A stretch of 64,000 nucleotides of DNA from Chryseobacterium sp. ISL-6 (GCF_018613715.1 NZ_JAGGPT010000001.1:609919-673918); one strand, 5' to 3'. Shown: positions 25,887 to 35,389, counted from the stretch's first letter. The notes: generated by a model from the sequence alone, not told the origin. A program made the numbers and translations.

Positions 25887-26399
25887 TTATGCTAATATTA
25901 AAATTTCTCTCCTTAAGTCTTCTATTGTAGTTGCAATATAGTCTTCATCATTCATATAATTCATAATAAAAACGGTCTTAAATTCGTTCAGATTGGGATT
26001 ATTATTTAAATCTTCATACGTCTTATGAAGAAGATCAATAATTGCACTCTTACAATCGACTATATTTTTCCACGAATTTTTTGTCAAATAAAGCTGTTGA
26101 GAAGAATTATACTCGAATTCTTCGTTGATTGTTTTTTCAGTAAGAAATACAAACTCATGAACCGCTAAATTCTTATCAAACTTCTGAATAATATTAGAAG
26201 GCTTTATCCTTTCCAGAAAAAGTGTCATCCTTTCATATGAATGAGTCTTATTTTCGGAATTTGATTTTACAGAAAGAAGTTTTATCTCCTGATTTTTAAG
26301 GGTAATATAAGTGTGTACGAATTGTCTTAGCAAAACCAAAAAAGGAATTGCAATAATTAATGCAAAAGCATACGGTAGATATTCTGAAAAACTTGTCAT
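25887..26399 (-). CDS. Unrecognised single-TM protein
   Basis: A 170-residue protein I do not recognise. One N-terminal membrane helix (about residues 9-30) is followed by a charged cytoplasmic-type region with no clear motif. The end is mostly helical and acidic. It starts 23 bases upstream of ppa on the same strand, so it may share its transcript. Homologues are probably limited to flavobacteria, but that would need a search. Confidence 0.7.
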   Translation of the reverse strand: MTSFSEYLPYAFALIIAIPFLVLLRQFVHTYITLKNQEIKLLSVKSNSENKTHSYERMTLFLERIKPSNIIQKFDKNLAVHEFVFLTEKTINEEFEYNSSQQLYLTKNSWKNIVDCKSAIIDLLHKTYEDLNNNPNLNEFKTVFIMNYMNDEDYIATTIEDLRREILILA

Positions 26400-26538
26400 A
26401 ATTCGATGTGCAAAATTACTAATAATTTACTGTTCTGTATGCAAGTTTAGCCCTTTTATTTTTCAATTTTTATTTAAAAAATAGTTAGATAAATATAAAT
26501 ACTCTTAATTTGCGTTATCAACTATCACACTACTTACA

Positions 26539-27327
26539 ATGTCTTTAAAAAACTATATTTCTAAGGTACTTTTTAATAAAAATATGAGTGGAAACCTGAA
26601 AACGTTTCTTGCATTTATTGTTAATTCAAAAAGATATAGTTCAAAATTCAAAAAAAGTAGTTTGGATTTCAGTAATAATGAAATTTTTGCTTACAATTTT
26701 AAAAATGGAAACAAAAGATTTGACACTTATCTAAGAACCTTCAAGGGAGATATTGATATTTTTTATGAGATATTCTGGAAAGAAACTTACAAAGAACACC
26801 TTCAATTTTTAGTCAATGACCCTAAAATCATTGTTGATCTCGGAGCACATATTGGGATGACATCGATGTACCTTTCATTAAAATATCCTAATTCAAAAAT
26901 ATATTCTGTTGAGGCATCTCAGGAGAATTTTGAAATCCTAAAAACCAATACAAAATCATTTACAAATATTGTGTGCTTAAATGCTGCTGCTCATTTTGAA
27001 GATGGAACATTAAAGTTCGGAGGAGATGAACTTTCATACAATCAAAAAGTATCTGAACAAGGTATTCTTACAAAGGCTTTGTCTATGGGAAGTATCATGA
27101 AAAGCTATGATATTGAAAAGATTGACTTGCTTAAAATTGATATTGAAGGAGCAGAGATCGAATTACTTAGTAAAAATAATTCATGGCTGCAGAAGGTAGA
27201 AAATATTGTAATCGAAATACACCCACCTTATGATGCTAAGAGTTTAAATAACGACATAGAACCCTATAACTTTTCTATAAAAAATCAGAGAAAAGATGTA
27301 TTATTTGTCAATAAATCATTAAGCTAA
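26539..27327 (+). CDS. FkbM-family SAM-dependent methyltransferase
   Basis: A 262-residue protein. The SAM-binding motif I is VDLGAHIGMTSMYL near residues 95-108, and the acidic loop is SVEASQENFEIL. A KIDIEGAE motif near residue 190 is diagnostic of the FkbM family, which O-methylates sugars and other secondary metabolites. It is convergent with the phytanoyl-CoA dioxygenase-like gene. The substrate is unknown, perhaps a surface glycan. Confidence 0.88.
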   Translation: MSLKNYISKVLFNKNMSGNLKTFLAFIVNSKRYSSKFKKSSLDFSNNEIFAYNFKNGNKRFDTYLRTFKGDIDIFYEIFWKETYKEHLQFLVNDPKIIVDLGAHIGMTSMYLSLKYPNSKIYSVEASQENFEILKTNTKSFTNIVCLNAAAHFEDGTLKFGGDELSYNQKVSEQGILTKALSMGSIMKSYDIEKIDLLKIDIEGAEIELLSKNNSWLQKVENIVIEIHPPYDAKSLNNDIEPYNFSIKNQRKDVLFVNKSLS

Positions 27328-27336
27328 TAGTTAGAA

Positions 27337-28269
27337 TTACAACTCAAATAATGCTGGTCTCTGAGTTACTTCGTGATAGCATACACTATTTTCGTCAAAG
27401 TAATGATAAACCAGACTTTTCCTTGTTCTCTCTTTGTCCAAATGTGGTTCTCCCCCATGCAAAATATTAGCATGCCATATCAAAAGATCGCCTTTTTTTG
27501 CTCTGAAAATTTCTTTCTTCAGACCAAGCTCTTTTACTTTATTTTCTAAAAACTCTTCATAGGCCTTATAACTTTGTTTGCCAATTTTAAAAGCATTTCC
27601 TTCATTATCATAATCTGAATTTAAAAAATATGGAAGTTTATGGCTTCCTGGAATATAATGAAGTGCTCCATTATTCTCATCGATATCTTCCAGTGCAATC
27701 CACACTCCTAAAAGTCCTCCCAGAGGATAAGTAGTCATATGAATACTGTCGGAATGTGTTTTTTGCTGACTCCCATTAATAAAATTAATACTTTGAAAAA
27801 GCTTTGCTTCCCCATCAAGTAAAACTGAAAGAAAGTCAAGAAAATCTTTATCATTACCAATCATTCTGATAATATCAGAATGATGAATTGCAAACATTAA
27901 TTTTCCACCATAACGAAACTTCAAGGTTCCTTCGGTCATTAATTTTTCTATTTCATCATTAATTTGATCAACTATTTCTGTGTTTAAATAATTTTTTAAG
28001 ATAAGATATCCATTATTATTGTAGTGAATAGTACTTTCTTTATTTTCTTGTGATAATTTTTTATAAAAATTGGTATTTATCAATTTTTCATGATCTATCC
28101 CTCTTTCACTTGCTGGAAGATGGGAAAAATCTTTACTTGAAATACTTGAAAAATAACTTTTATTAACACCATATTTCTTATACAACGGAATATTGTGTTT
28201 CAACTTTTTCTTATTGAAAAAATTATAGATTGCATATGGTAATTTATAGTTTCGAATCTGTTTAAACAT
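27337..28269 (-). CDS. Phytanoyl-CoA dioxygenase (PhyH)-family oxygenase
   Basis: A 310-residue Fe(II)/2-oxoglutarate oxygenase. The facial triad is visible as HSD in QKTHSDSIHM near residue 170 and the distal His in ILHGGEPHLD near residue 267. The Arg that binds 2-oxoglutarate lies about 10 residues later, in KERTRKSL. The substrate is not evident. Its neighbours are a FkbM methyltransferase and a FemX-like protein, suggesting tailoring of a lipid or glycan. Confidence 0.86.
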   Translation of the reverse strand: MFKQIRNYKLPYAIYNFFNKKKLKHNIPLYKKYGVNKSYFSSISSKDFSHLPASERGIDHEKLINTNFYKKLSQENKESTIHYNNNGYLILKNYLNTEIVDQINDEIEKLMTEGTLKFRYGGKLMFAIHHSDIIRMIGNDKDFLDFLSVLLDGEAKLFQSINFINGSQQKTHSDSIHMTTYPLGGLLGVWIALEDIDENNGALHYIPGSHKLPYFLNSDYDNEGNAFKIGKQSYKAYEEFLENKVKELGLKKEIFRAKKGDLLIWHANILHGGEPHLDKERTRKSLVYHYFDENSVCYHEVTQRPALFEL

Positions 28270-28347
28270 AAATAAGATATGGTGTTAAAATAACTTTGTA
28301 AAATTATAAATAATATTTAGAACCAATCTAAACAATGATTAGGTTTA

Positions 28348-29268
28348 CTATTTTAAGTTAAAGAATTTTCCTTTAATAATGAGTGCAATTAAATCTTTCA
28401 CAAGTTTTTTTACAGAACTCTCGATAATACCATAAGGTCTAAATTCGGGACGAAAACCTCTGAAGAACTCCTCTATATTAGGAAGTTCCCCCCCTTCAAA
28501 ATCGAATATTTTAGTTTCTATAAAATCTTTAATAACATTATCTATAAGCACAGAAGCTCCAGAAATCTTCACATATTTTTTATCATTAAATGTTCCTAAT
28601 AAAGCTACAGTATATTTATCTTCGTAAATAGCTATAACATTGATAATACTATTATTATAATAAAAAGCAGAAAATTGAAGATGTCCCAAGTGATAAAACA
28701 TTTCGAAAATCCTTAAAAATCCACTCAGATCCCCTTCTTTATCTAATCCCAACATATTAGCCTCTATAAAGCCTTTAGCTTCATTAAAGGTTACCATCTT
28801 TATTTTAGATACATTTAAGACATCTTTATCTAGCCTTAATTTCCTTTTTCTTTTAGGTGAATATTTAGAGTATACATTTTCATAAGAATCCGGAAGAATT
28901 AGAAAGTTTTTTCTTAATTCTATTTGGGAATGAAATTGATTACAATCGTTAAATTTATAAACTCTAACAAGATAATTTTTATTCAGGTATCCATAAAAGG
29001 CTTCATTAATTGATATATCTTCTTTCTTTGAAAAGATACCTAACTGCTGACATAACATTGGGTTATGGACAATCTTTAGTCCATATTTTTTCACATATGG
29101 AATTGGCATTACTGCTTCATAATCATTATAAACCAGTAATTCCCAACGGTTATTGGAAGAAACATCTAAAAAGACTTTCGAAGCTGAGTATTTCCTTTGC
29201 TCAGAATTTTCCAAACATTGTGCATACTTTACAAAATCTATTTCACTATATTTTAATCTCTTAATCAT
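28348..29268 (-). CDS. FemX/GNAT-like acyltransferase-type protein
   Basis: A 306-residue protein with two GNAT-like halves in the manner of FemABX enzymes. YSPKRKRKLRLDK precedes the second half, and ISGASVLIDNVI with DFEGGELPNIEEFFRGF lies near the end. Such proteins transfer amino acids or acyl groups to peptidoglycan, lipids or sugars. It overlaps radC by 4 bases (ATGA) and is translationally coupled to it, although the functions look unrelated. Family assignment is by fold pattern only. Confidence 0.6.
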   Translation of the reverse strand: MIKRLKYSEIDFVKYAQCLENSEQRKYSASKVFLDVSSNNRWELLVYNDYEAVMPIPYVKKYGLKIVHNPMLCQQLGIFSKKEDISINEAFYGYLNKNYLVRVYKFNDCNQFHSQIELRKNFLILPDSYENVYSKYSPKRKRKLRLDKDVLNVSKIKMVTFNEAKGFIEANMLGLDKEGDLSGFLRIFEMFYHLGHLQFSAFYYNNSIINVIAIYEDKYTVALLGTFNDKKYVKISGASVLIDNVIKDFIETKIFDFEGGELPNIEEFFRGFRPEFRPYGIIESSVKKLVKDLIALIIKGKFFNLK

Positions 29269-29942
29269 ACTAATCCTTCGTCCGAGAAACTAAAATATGC
29301 GTTTTGCGTAATAATTAAATGATCCAATAACTGAATATTGAGGAATTTCCCTGCGTCTTTTATTTTTTTAGTAACATCCAGGTCTTCTCTACTTGGTTTT
29401 AAACTTCCAGAAGGATGATTGTGGGCAATAACAATTCCTGTAGAAAAATTATCCAAAGCTGTTTTAAATAAAATCCTCACATCAACAATAGACTGGCTGA
29501 TTCCCCCTTGCGTTAATTGAGAAATCTGAACCACCTTATTGCTTTGATTGAGAAAAATAGCCCAAAATTCTTCGGTTCTTAAATCAGACAAATGATTTTT
29601 AAAAATAACATAGGCATCATGACTGTTTGAAATTATTGGTTTCTCAGAAATTTCCTGTCTGCCCCTTCTACGTCCTATTTCAAGAGAGGTGGCAATTGAT
29701 AGTGCTTTTACTTCACCAACACCCTTAAATTTCATTAAATCTTTAATAGATAGTAAACTCAAGTCATGCCAGTTATTATTTACTGTAGATAAGATCTTTC
29801 TAGCAAGTTCTAAAGCAGTTTCATCTCTGCTTCCGCTTCCCATAACAATTGCTAAGAGTTCTGAATCAGAGAGTGAATCTTTACCTTTTTGTAAAAATTT
29901 TTCTCTGGGTCTATCATCCTCTGCAAGAAACTTAATGGACAT
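29265..29942 (-). CDS. radC: RadC-family JAMM-domain protein
   Basis: A 225-residue protein of standard length. An N-terminal helix-hairpin-helix region carries FKGVGEVKAL near residue 78. The C-terminal JAMM metalloprotease-like domain has AHNHPSGSLKPSREDLDVT with the HxH and Asp ligands. Its role in DNA repair is traditional but unproven. It is followed by the FemX-like gene with a 4-base overlap. Confidence 0.92.
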   Translation of the reverse strand: MSIKFLAEDDRPREKFLQKGKDSLSDSELLAIVMGSGSRDETALELARKILSTVNNNWHDLSLLSIKDLMKFKGVGEVKALSIATSLEIGRRRGRQEISEKPIISNSHDAYVIFKNHLSDLRTEEFWAIFLNQSNKVVQISQLTQGGISQSIVDVRILFKTALDNFSTGIVIAHNHPSGSLKPSREDLDVTKKIKDAGKFLNIQLLDHLIITQNAYFSFSDEGLV

Positions 29943-29979
29943 AACTGAAGTTTAAATTAAAAGTACAAAGTACGAATTT

Positions 29980-30552
29980 TTAATAGAAAGCGTACAAAAT
30001 AACAGGCTGTTTCGATGAATCAATATATCGGGCAGTTTGTTTCAAGGCATTAAATGAAAGCATAGGACAGCCTAAACTTAAACAAGCTGGATTTTGTGAT
30101 TCATTATCAGGAATACAACTATAAGAATGAAGAACGATAGCCCTTTCCATAGCATTATTATTGGTAATGTCCAGACCATTTAACCGATAAGACTTTCCAA
30201 ATCTTCCGGAATAACTTTCTTTGATCTCAAATTTACCTAATGATGACTGATAGGAACCTTCAACATTGCTGAAATTGAGTGCATCAGAATTCTTTATCAC
30301 TGAACCTGAACCATGAGCTACAATAGCCTGTTGTAATATTTTATTATTTTTCAGATCGTAAATAAAATAACGGTACTTCCCCGAATAGACTCTAAAATTG
30401 ATAAATACAGCAAGATCCTGATTATAGTTCTTTCCTTTTAAAAATGTTCTAATCTCTGTAATTCTGGATTCTGGCAAATTTGATATGCTTTGTGATTTAA
30501 AACCAAAAGTAAAAGACAATAACACAAAAAGAACAATAATTTTTCTCATCAT
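29980..30552 (-). CDS. Secreted L,D-transpeptidase-like (murein) protein
   Basis: A 190-residue protein with an N-terminal signal peptide (about residues 1-20). The catalytic pattern of the L,D-transpeptidase catalytic-domain family is visible: His in VLHSYSC and the nucleophile Cys in SLGCPML. It would act on peptidoglycan stem peptides in the periplasm. It lies 10 bases after a LolD-like ATPase gene on the same strand. Confidence 0.85.
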   Translation of the reverse strand: MMRKIIVLFVLLSFTFGFKSQSISNLPESRITEIRTFLKGKNYNQDLAVFINFRVYSGKYRYFIYDLKNNKILQQAIVAHGSGSVIKNSDALNFSNVEGSYQSSLGKFEIKESYSGRFGKSYRLNGLDITNNNAMERAIVLHSYSCIPDNESQNPACLSLGCPMLSFNALKQTARYIDSSKQPVILYAFY

Positions 30553-30562
30553 TAAAACTACA

Positions 30563-31231
30563 TTATTCGATAATCATTCCGTCTTTCATGACCAGTTTTC
30601 TATCTGTAATTTCAGCAAGATTCGGATTATGGGTTACAATCACAAATGTCTGATTATATTTATCTCTTAAATCAAAAAATAAACGATGCAAGTCATCTGC
30701 ATTTTTTGAATCAAGGTTACCGGTTGGCTCATCAGCAAAAATAGTTTTAGGTGAGTTAATAAGCGCCCTGGCAACCGCTACCCTCTGTGCCTCACCACCA
30801 GATAACTGATTAGGTTTATGATGTAGCCTTTGCTCTATCCTTAGGTCTTCAAATAAAGCGTAAGCTTTTTCCAAAGCTTCTTTTTCATTGGCTCCTGCAA
30901 TTTTGGTGGGAAGCAAAACATTTTCCAAAGCTGTAAATTCAGGAAGTAACTGGTGAAATTGAAATACAAAACCAATATTCTGGTTTCTGAACTTAGAAAG
31001 CTGTTTATCATTCATATTGATAAATGATTCTCCAGCCAAAGTAATTTCCGTGTCGTAATTCTTTGAGTTGGTAGGCGAATCCAAAGTTCCTAAAATTTGT
31101 AGAAGTGTAGATTTCCCTGCTCCGGACTCTCCTACGATAGAAACAACTTCTCCCGTTTTGATATGAATATCAACACCTTTTAATACTTCTAAATTCCCAT
31201 ATGACTTATGGATATTTCTTGCTATAATCAT
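30563..31231 (-). CDS. LolD/MacB-type ABC transporter ATP-binding protein
   Basis: A 222-residue ATPase. Walker A is GESGAGKST near residues 36-44, the signature motif is [15 protein letters not shown] near 142, and Walker B is [12 protein letters not shown]. The Q-loop region [16 protein letters not shown] is typical of LolD and MacB. No permease is adjacent, so its partner (LolC/E-like or an exporter) lies elsewhere. In Gram-negatives LolD drives lipoprotein release to the outer membrane. Confidence 0.88.
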   Translation of the reverse strand: MIIARNIHKSYGNLEVLKGVDIHIKTGEVVSIVGESGAGKSTLLQILGTLDSPTNSKNYDTEITLAGESFINMNDKQLSKFRNQNIGFVFQFHQLLPEFTALENVLLPTKIAGANEKEALEKAYALFEDLRIEQRLHHKPNQLSGGEAQRVAVARALINSPKTIFADEPTGNLDSKNADDLHRLFFDLRDKYNQTFVIVTHNPNLAEITDRKLVMKDGMIIE

Positions 31232-31324
31232 GGTTCAAAAATAGTGAATATAAATAAAATTCTAATGATGTTAATACAATTTTTTAATCAGTAGAAATCC
31301 TCTCAGCGTTAAAGTTTTAAAAAC

Positions 31325-31353
31325 AAAAAACCTCTCGAAATGAGAGGTTTTTT
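31325..31353 (-). terminator. Terminator of the pdhA-pdhC unit
   Basis: A perfect 12-bp stem including the A/T tails (31325-31336 with 31342-31353), a 5-base loop and a T run on the minus strand. It lies 22 bases past the E2 stop. Confidence 0.88.
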
Positions 31354-31375
31354 GTTATAATACAAACTGGACTGA

Positions 31376-32995
31376 TTACAGTAATAAAGTTAAAGGACTT
31401 TCCAGATATGTTTTTAAAGTTTGTAAGAATTGGGCACCCGTAGCACCATCTACTACTCTGTGATCACATGCTAATGAAAGCTTCATGATATTTCCAACAA
31501 CAATCTCACCATTTTTCACAATTGGTTTTTCAATGATTGCACCTACAGAAAGAATTGCTGAGTTTGGCTGGTTAATGATACTTGTAAATGTTTCAATTCC
31601 GAACATTCCTAGATTAGAGATCGAGAATGTAGAACCTTCCATTTCGTTTGCTTTTAAACCTTTAGATTTAGCTCTTGAAGCCATATCTTTTACAGCAGCC
31701 GAAATCTGAGTGTAATTCATCTGATCGGTATTCTTAAGAACAGGAACAACCAATCCGTCAGGAATTGCAACAGCTACTCCAACATTAATATTTCCTCTGT
31801 GAATGATCTTATCTCCTGCCCAACTTGAATTTACCTGTGGATGTTTTCTTAATGCAACAGCAGTTGCTTTAATAATCATATCGTTGAAAGAAATTTTAGT
31901 ATCTGGTAAAGAATTGATTTCTTTTCTGGCCTCAATTGCTTTATCCATGTTGATCTCCACCATCAGATAATAGTGTGGAGCAGAGAATTTACTTTCAGCA
32001 AGACGTTTTGCAATAATATTTCTTACCTGAGAATTTGGAGTTTCTGTATCTTCTCCCTGAACAAAACTTAATGCTACTTGAGCTGCCGCTGAACTTGCCG
32101 CTGGAGCAGAAGTATTTGGTTTTGCCTGAGAAGGCTGATAATTTTCAATATCTTTTTTTACAATTCTTCCGTTTTCTCCGGATCCCTGAACACCATGAAT
32201 ATCAACACCTTTTTCCTGCGCTATTTTCTTAGCTAAAGGAGAAATTGCAACTCTGTCTGTAGATGAAGAACTTACTGCTTCTGTTTCAGGTTTTTCTTCA
32301 GACTTAGCTTCTGGTTTTTGTTCAGCAGGTTTTTCTGAAGTCTGAGTTGCAGGTTTTGCAGCTCCAACTCCTGAAACATCTGTTCCTTCGGGACCAATAA
32401 TTGCTAGTACTGAATCTACTGGAGCAGCTCCGTTTTCCTCAACACCCTGCTTCAATAAAACTCCGTTAAATTCAGATTCAAAATCCTGAACCGCTTTATC
32501 GGTTTCGATCTCAGCGAGAAGGTCACCTTCTTTTACTGTATCACCAACGTTTTTATGCCATTTAGCCACTTTCCCTTCTGTCATTGTATCAGAAAGTCTT
32601 GGCATTGTAATAACTTCTACACCAGCAGGAACTTCAGCAGAAGTTTGTTCTACACTGGTTTCTTTATTTTCGGTTTTAGCCTCTTCTTCAGATTTTTTCT
32701 CCTCCGAACCTTCGGCTGCGGGAGCATTACCCCCTTTTAAAGAAGATATATCTTCACCTTCATTACCAATGATTGCAAGAACAGAATCTACAGCTGCAGC
32801 ACCGCCTTCTTCTACACCAATGTATAAAAGGGTTCCTTCTATTTCAGATTCGAAATCCTGAACAGCCTTATCTGTTTCAATTTCAACTAAAATATCTCCT
32901 TCTTTTACTTTATCGCCAACGTTTTTATGCCATTTCGCCACTTTTCCTTCCGTCATCGTATCGGAAAGACGAGGCATTGTAATTACTTCTGCCAT
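31376..32995 (-). CDS. Pyruvate dehydrogenase E2 (dihydrolipoamide acetyltransferase), two lipoyl domains
   Basis: A 539-residue protein. Two nearly identical lipoyl domains (about residues 1-78 and 128-205) each carry the lipoylated lysine in EIETDKAVQDFESE. They are joined by Glu/Lys/Ala-rich flexible linkers. A peripheral subunit-binding domain (VAISPLAKKIAQEKG) and the catalytic core follow, with the acyltransferase His in DHRVVDGATGAQFL. It receives the acetyl group from E1 and passes it to CoA. The E1-alpha gene is upstream; E1-beta and E3 are not in this window. Confidence 0.94.
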   Translation of the reverse strand: MAEVITMPRLSDTMTEGKVAKWHKNVGDKVKEGDILVEIETDKAVQDFESEIEGTLLYIGVEEGGAAAVDSVLAIIGNEGEDISSLKGGNAPAAEGSEEKKSEEEAKTENKETSVEQTSAEVPAGVEVITMPRLSDTMTEGKVAKWHKNVGDTVKEGDLLAEIETDKAVQDFESEFNGVLLKQGVEENGAAPVDSVLAIIGPEGTDVSGVGAAKPATQTSEKPAEQKPEAKSEEKPETEAVSSSSTDRVAISPLAKKIAQEKGVDIHGVQGSGENGRIVKKDIENYQPSQAKPNTSAPAASSAAAQVALSFVQGEDTETPNSQVRNIIAKRLAESKFSAPHYYLMVEINMDKAIEARKEINSLPDTKISFNDMIIKATAVALRKHPQVNSSWAGDKIIHRGNINVGVAVAIPDGLVVPVLKNTDQMNYTQISAAVKDMASRAKSKGLKANEMEGSTFSISNLGMFGIETFTSIINQPNSAILSVGAIIEKPIVKNGEIVVGNIMKLSLACDHRVVDGATGAQFLQTLKTYLESPLTLLL

Positions 32996-33002
32996 AATTT
33001 TT

Positions 33003-33080
33003 TAATATGATAATGAATTAATTTGATAATTTGATAATGAAAGGGAACATGATAATTAACTCTTTGTCATTATCATATTA
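33003..33080. repeat. 14-bp inverted repeat between pdhA and E2 genes
   Basis: Perfect arms at 33003-33016 and 33067-33080 enclose 50 bases with further TGATAAT iterations. It could form a hairpin in the transcript or be a dispersed intergenic element. It does not look like a normal terminator. Confidence 0.55.
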
Positions 33081-33094
33081 TCTCATATTATTTA

Positions 33095-34099
33095 TTAGTT
33101 ATTTTCCAGTTTGTTTACGAATGGATAATTTTCCTGCGCATAAACATACTCATAGATCTTCTCTTGCGTAGGGTATGGAGAGTTTTCCATAAACTCAACA
33201 CATTCGTCAACAAAATCTCTGGATTTATTTTCAATAGCTTCCAATTCAGCTTCAGTTGCCCAATTATTTGCTAAAATTCTTTCTTTTACCAATTCAATAG
33301 GATCATCCTTTTTATGAATTGATACTTCTTCTTTAGATCTGTAAGGTTCAGCATCAGACATAGAGTGACCTCTGTAACGGTAAGTTCTTGCCTCGATAAA
33401 TGTTGGCCCATCTCCTCTTCTTGCTCTTTCTACAGCTTCATAAGCTGCTTCAGCCACTTTCTCAGGATCCATAGCATCTACAGCAAGACAAGGCATTTCA
33501 TACCCTAATCCTAATTTATAAATATCTTCATGGTTTGCTGTTCTTTTTACAGAAGTTCCCATTGCGTATTGATTGTTTTCAACAACAAATACTACAGGAA
33601 GTTTCCAGTTCATAGCCATGTTAAATGTTTCATGTAATGAACCCTGTCTTGCTGCTCCATCTCCGAAGAAACAAACATTTACAGCTTTTCTATCAAAATA
33701 TTTATCTGCGAAAGCAATACCAGCTCCCAAAGGAATCTGTCCCCCTACAATACCATGACCTCCGTAGAAACGGTGTTCTTTACTGAAAATATGCATAGAA
33801 CCACCCATACCTCCAGACGTTCCTGTTGCTTTTCCGCAAAGTTCTGCCATGATTCTTTTAGGATCTACTCCCATTGCCATTGGATGGATATGACATCTGT
33901 AAGCAGTAATCATACTATCTTTCGTTAAATCCATTGCATGTGTAAAACCTGCAGGAATGGCTTCCTGACCATTGTACAAATGTAAAAAACCTCTGATCTT
34001 TTGTTTTAGATAAAGAGAACGGCATTTGTCTTCAAACCTTCTCCACATTGTCATATTTTCATACCACTTAAGGTATACCTCTTTAGAAAATTCTTTCAT
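33095..34099 (-). CDS. pdhA: Pyruvate dehydrogenase E1 component, alpha subunit
   Basis: A 334-residue ThDP-dependent subunit. The ThDP/Mg motif begins GDGAARQGSLHE and ends VVENN. The regulatory-type loop YRYRGHSMSDAEPYR is near residue 255. It decarboxylates pyruvate together with an E1-beta chain, which must be encoded elsewhere. It is followed by the E2 gene after a 99-base gap that holds an inverted repeat. Confidence 0.94.
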   Translation of the reverse strand: MKEFSKEVYLKWYENMTMWRRFEDKCRSLYLKQKIRGFLHLYNGQEAIPAGFTHAMDLTKDSMITAYRCHIHPMAMGVDPKRIMAELCGKATGTSGGMGGSMHIFSKEHRFYGGHGIVGGQIPLGAGIAFADKYFDRKAVNVCFFGDGAARQGSLHETFNMAMNWKLPVVFVVENNQYAMGTSVKRTANHEDIYKLGLGYEMPCLAVDAMDPEKVAEAAYEAVERARRGDGPTFIEARTYRYRGHSMSDAEPYRSKEEVSIHKKDDPIELVKERILANNWATEAELEAIENKSRDFVDECVEFMENSPYPTQEKIYEYVYAQENYPFVNKLENN

Positions 34100-34136
34100 G
34101 TGCTAGCTCTTGCTTATTTATTATGAAATAGTTGAG

Positions 34137-34144
34137 CAAAATTA
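34137..34144 (-). promoter_or_regulatory. -7 promoter element of pdhA
   Basis: On the minus strand this is TAATTTTG, an exact TAnnTTTG match, 37 bases before the ATG at 34099. Confidence 0.5.
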
Positions 34145-34179
34145 TAAAAAAAACTTCGTTTTTATTGTATACATACCAA

Positions 34180-34208
34180 TTGTTTTTTTGGTTATAATGT
34201 TATATTTG
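34180..34208 (+). promoter_or_regulatory. Full -33/-7 promoter of the PAP2-like gene
   Basis: TTG at 34180-34182, an 18-base spacer and TATATTTG at 34201-34208. This matches the flavobacterial TTG-N17/19-TAnnTTTG promoter. The ATG follows 16 bases later. Confidence 0.68.
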
Positions 34209-34224
34209 AGTTTTTAATTTAAAC

Positions 34225-34827
34225 ATGGAAGAAAAACAAACATCATCGATACATAAAATCTCTAAAATTATCTCAGAATTTTTTAATCCTTTGGTATCGT
34301 TATTTTTATTTTTCGTTTATAAAAGTATACGGGATTACTCCCTTAAAGACTCAATATTATACTTTCTTCCTATACTCCTTATCATCATATTACCTGTAAT
34401 TATCTGGCTCATCTGGAATGTAAAAACAGGAAGGTACACCAACATGGATGTTTCAAACAGAGTTCAGAGAAAAACTTTCTATATTTTCACTGCAATTACC
34501 GTTATCCTTTATCTCCTTTTCCATTACATCAAAAACGGAACGCTTGATTTTTTAATGTTGTTCATACTTATTCTTCTTTTTGCTTTACAAGTAAGTAATT
34601 TCTTCATTAAAAGTTCTATGCACACTGCTTTCAATGTATTTGTTGCTTCTTTATTCTACTCGTTAGATTGGAAAATGGGCATTGTATGGTTAGGTATAGC
34701 TGTTATTGTAGGGATTACAAGAGTCATATTAAAAAGACACACCGTAAAAGAAGTATTTATGGGTGGAGGAATAGCTTTTCTAATTTCTTTTCTTTATCTT
34801 TATTGCAATATACACTTTCAACATTAG
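34225..34827 (+). CDS. PAP2-like membrane protein
   Basis: A 200-residue protein with about six membrane helices. Remnants of the PAP2 phosphatase motifs are visible: KTGRYTNMDVSNRVQR for C1, SSMHTAF for C2 and TRVILKRHTVKEVFMGG for C3. The C1 and C2 motifs are not canonical, so activity is uncertain. PAP2 enzymes act on lipid phosphates such as undecaprenyl pyrophosphate. It is followed after 8 bases by a BlaI-type regulator. Confidence 0.72.
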   Translation: MEEKQTSSIHKISKIISEFFNPLVSLFLFFVYKSIRDYSLKDSILYFLPILLIIILPVIIWLIWNVKTGRYTNMDVSNRVQRKTFYIFTAITVILYLLFHYIKNGTLDFLMLFILILLFALQVSNFFIKSSMHTAFNVFVASLFYSLDWKMGIVWLGIAVIVGITRVILKRHTVKEVFMGGGIAFLISFLYLYCNIHFQH

Positions 34828-34835
34828 AATATTTT

Positions 34836-35303
34836 ATGAAAATAAATCACCTTACAACTGCAGAAGAAAACTTAATGAAGCTATTCTGGAAGCTCGATTC
34901 ATTTTATTTGAAAGATGTTATGGAGCAGCATCCGGAACCAAAGCCACATCAAAATACGGTCTCCACTTATTTAAAGATCCTGGTTGAAAAGGGTTATCTT
35001 TCTACTCAAAAAGAAGGTAGGATCTTTAAGTATACAGTAACAATTCCACATGAAAATTATAAAAAGTTTTTATTAAAAGAGCTTTCACATAATTTCTTTC
35101 ATGATTCTGGAAAAGAAATTCTACAGTTTTTATTTAATGAAAAACTAATATCTAAGGATGACTTACAAGAGTATTTTGATCTTAAGATTGAAATGAAACC
35201 TGTAAAAGCTAAAGCGCCGAAATTGGAAATAGCCAATGAGATTCTTAATCCGAAAAAAGATAAGAAAAGTAGAGATAAGAAGAAAAAGAAGAAGAAGGAT
35301 TAA
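34836..35303 (+). CDS. BlaI/MecI/CopY-family transcriptional regulator with lysine-rich tail
   Basis: A 155-residue protein; the longer open frame from 34668 is rejected because the conserved winged HTH begins at the ATG at 34836. It carries LTTAEENLMKLFWKLDSF and HQNTVSTYLKILVEKGYL, the BlaI recognition region, within residues 5-60. The last 25 or so residues are almost all Lys, Asp and Arg, an unusual basic tail. No BlaR1/MecR1 sensor protease is adjacent. It probably shares a transcript with the PAP2-like gene. The target is unknown. Confidence 0.85.
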   Translation: MKINHLTTAEENLMKLFWKLDSFYLKDVMEQHPEPKPHQNTVSTYLKILVEKGYLSTQKEGRIFKYTVTIPHENYKKFLLKELSHNFFHDSGKEILQFLFNEKLISKDDLQEYFDLKIEMKPVKAKAPKLEIANEILNPKKDKKSRDKKKKKKKD

Positions 35304-35389
35304 TTTCTAAAAAGAAAGTATTCTATATTTAAAAAGTACATCTTATATCATATATAAACGGAATACTTCGAGAATAAAAGACATAAAAA

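Noticed and set aside
34668..35303. Long BlaI-type ORF starting inside the PAP2-like gene
   Set aside because: The first 56 codons are an out-of-frame shadow of the upstream gene; the HTH begins at 34836.
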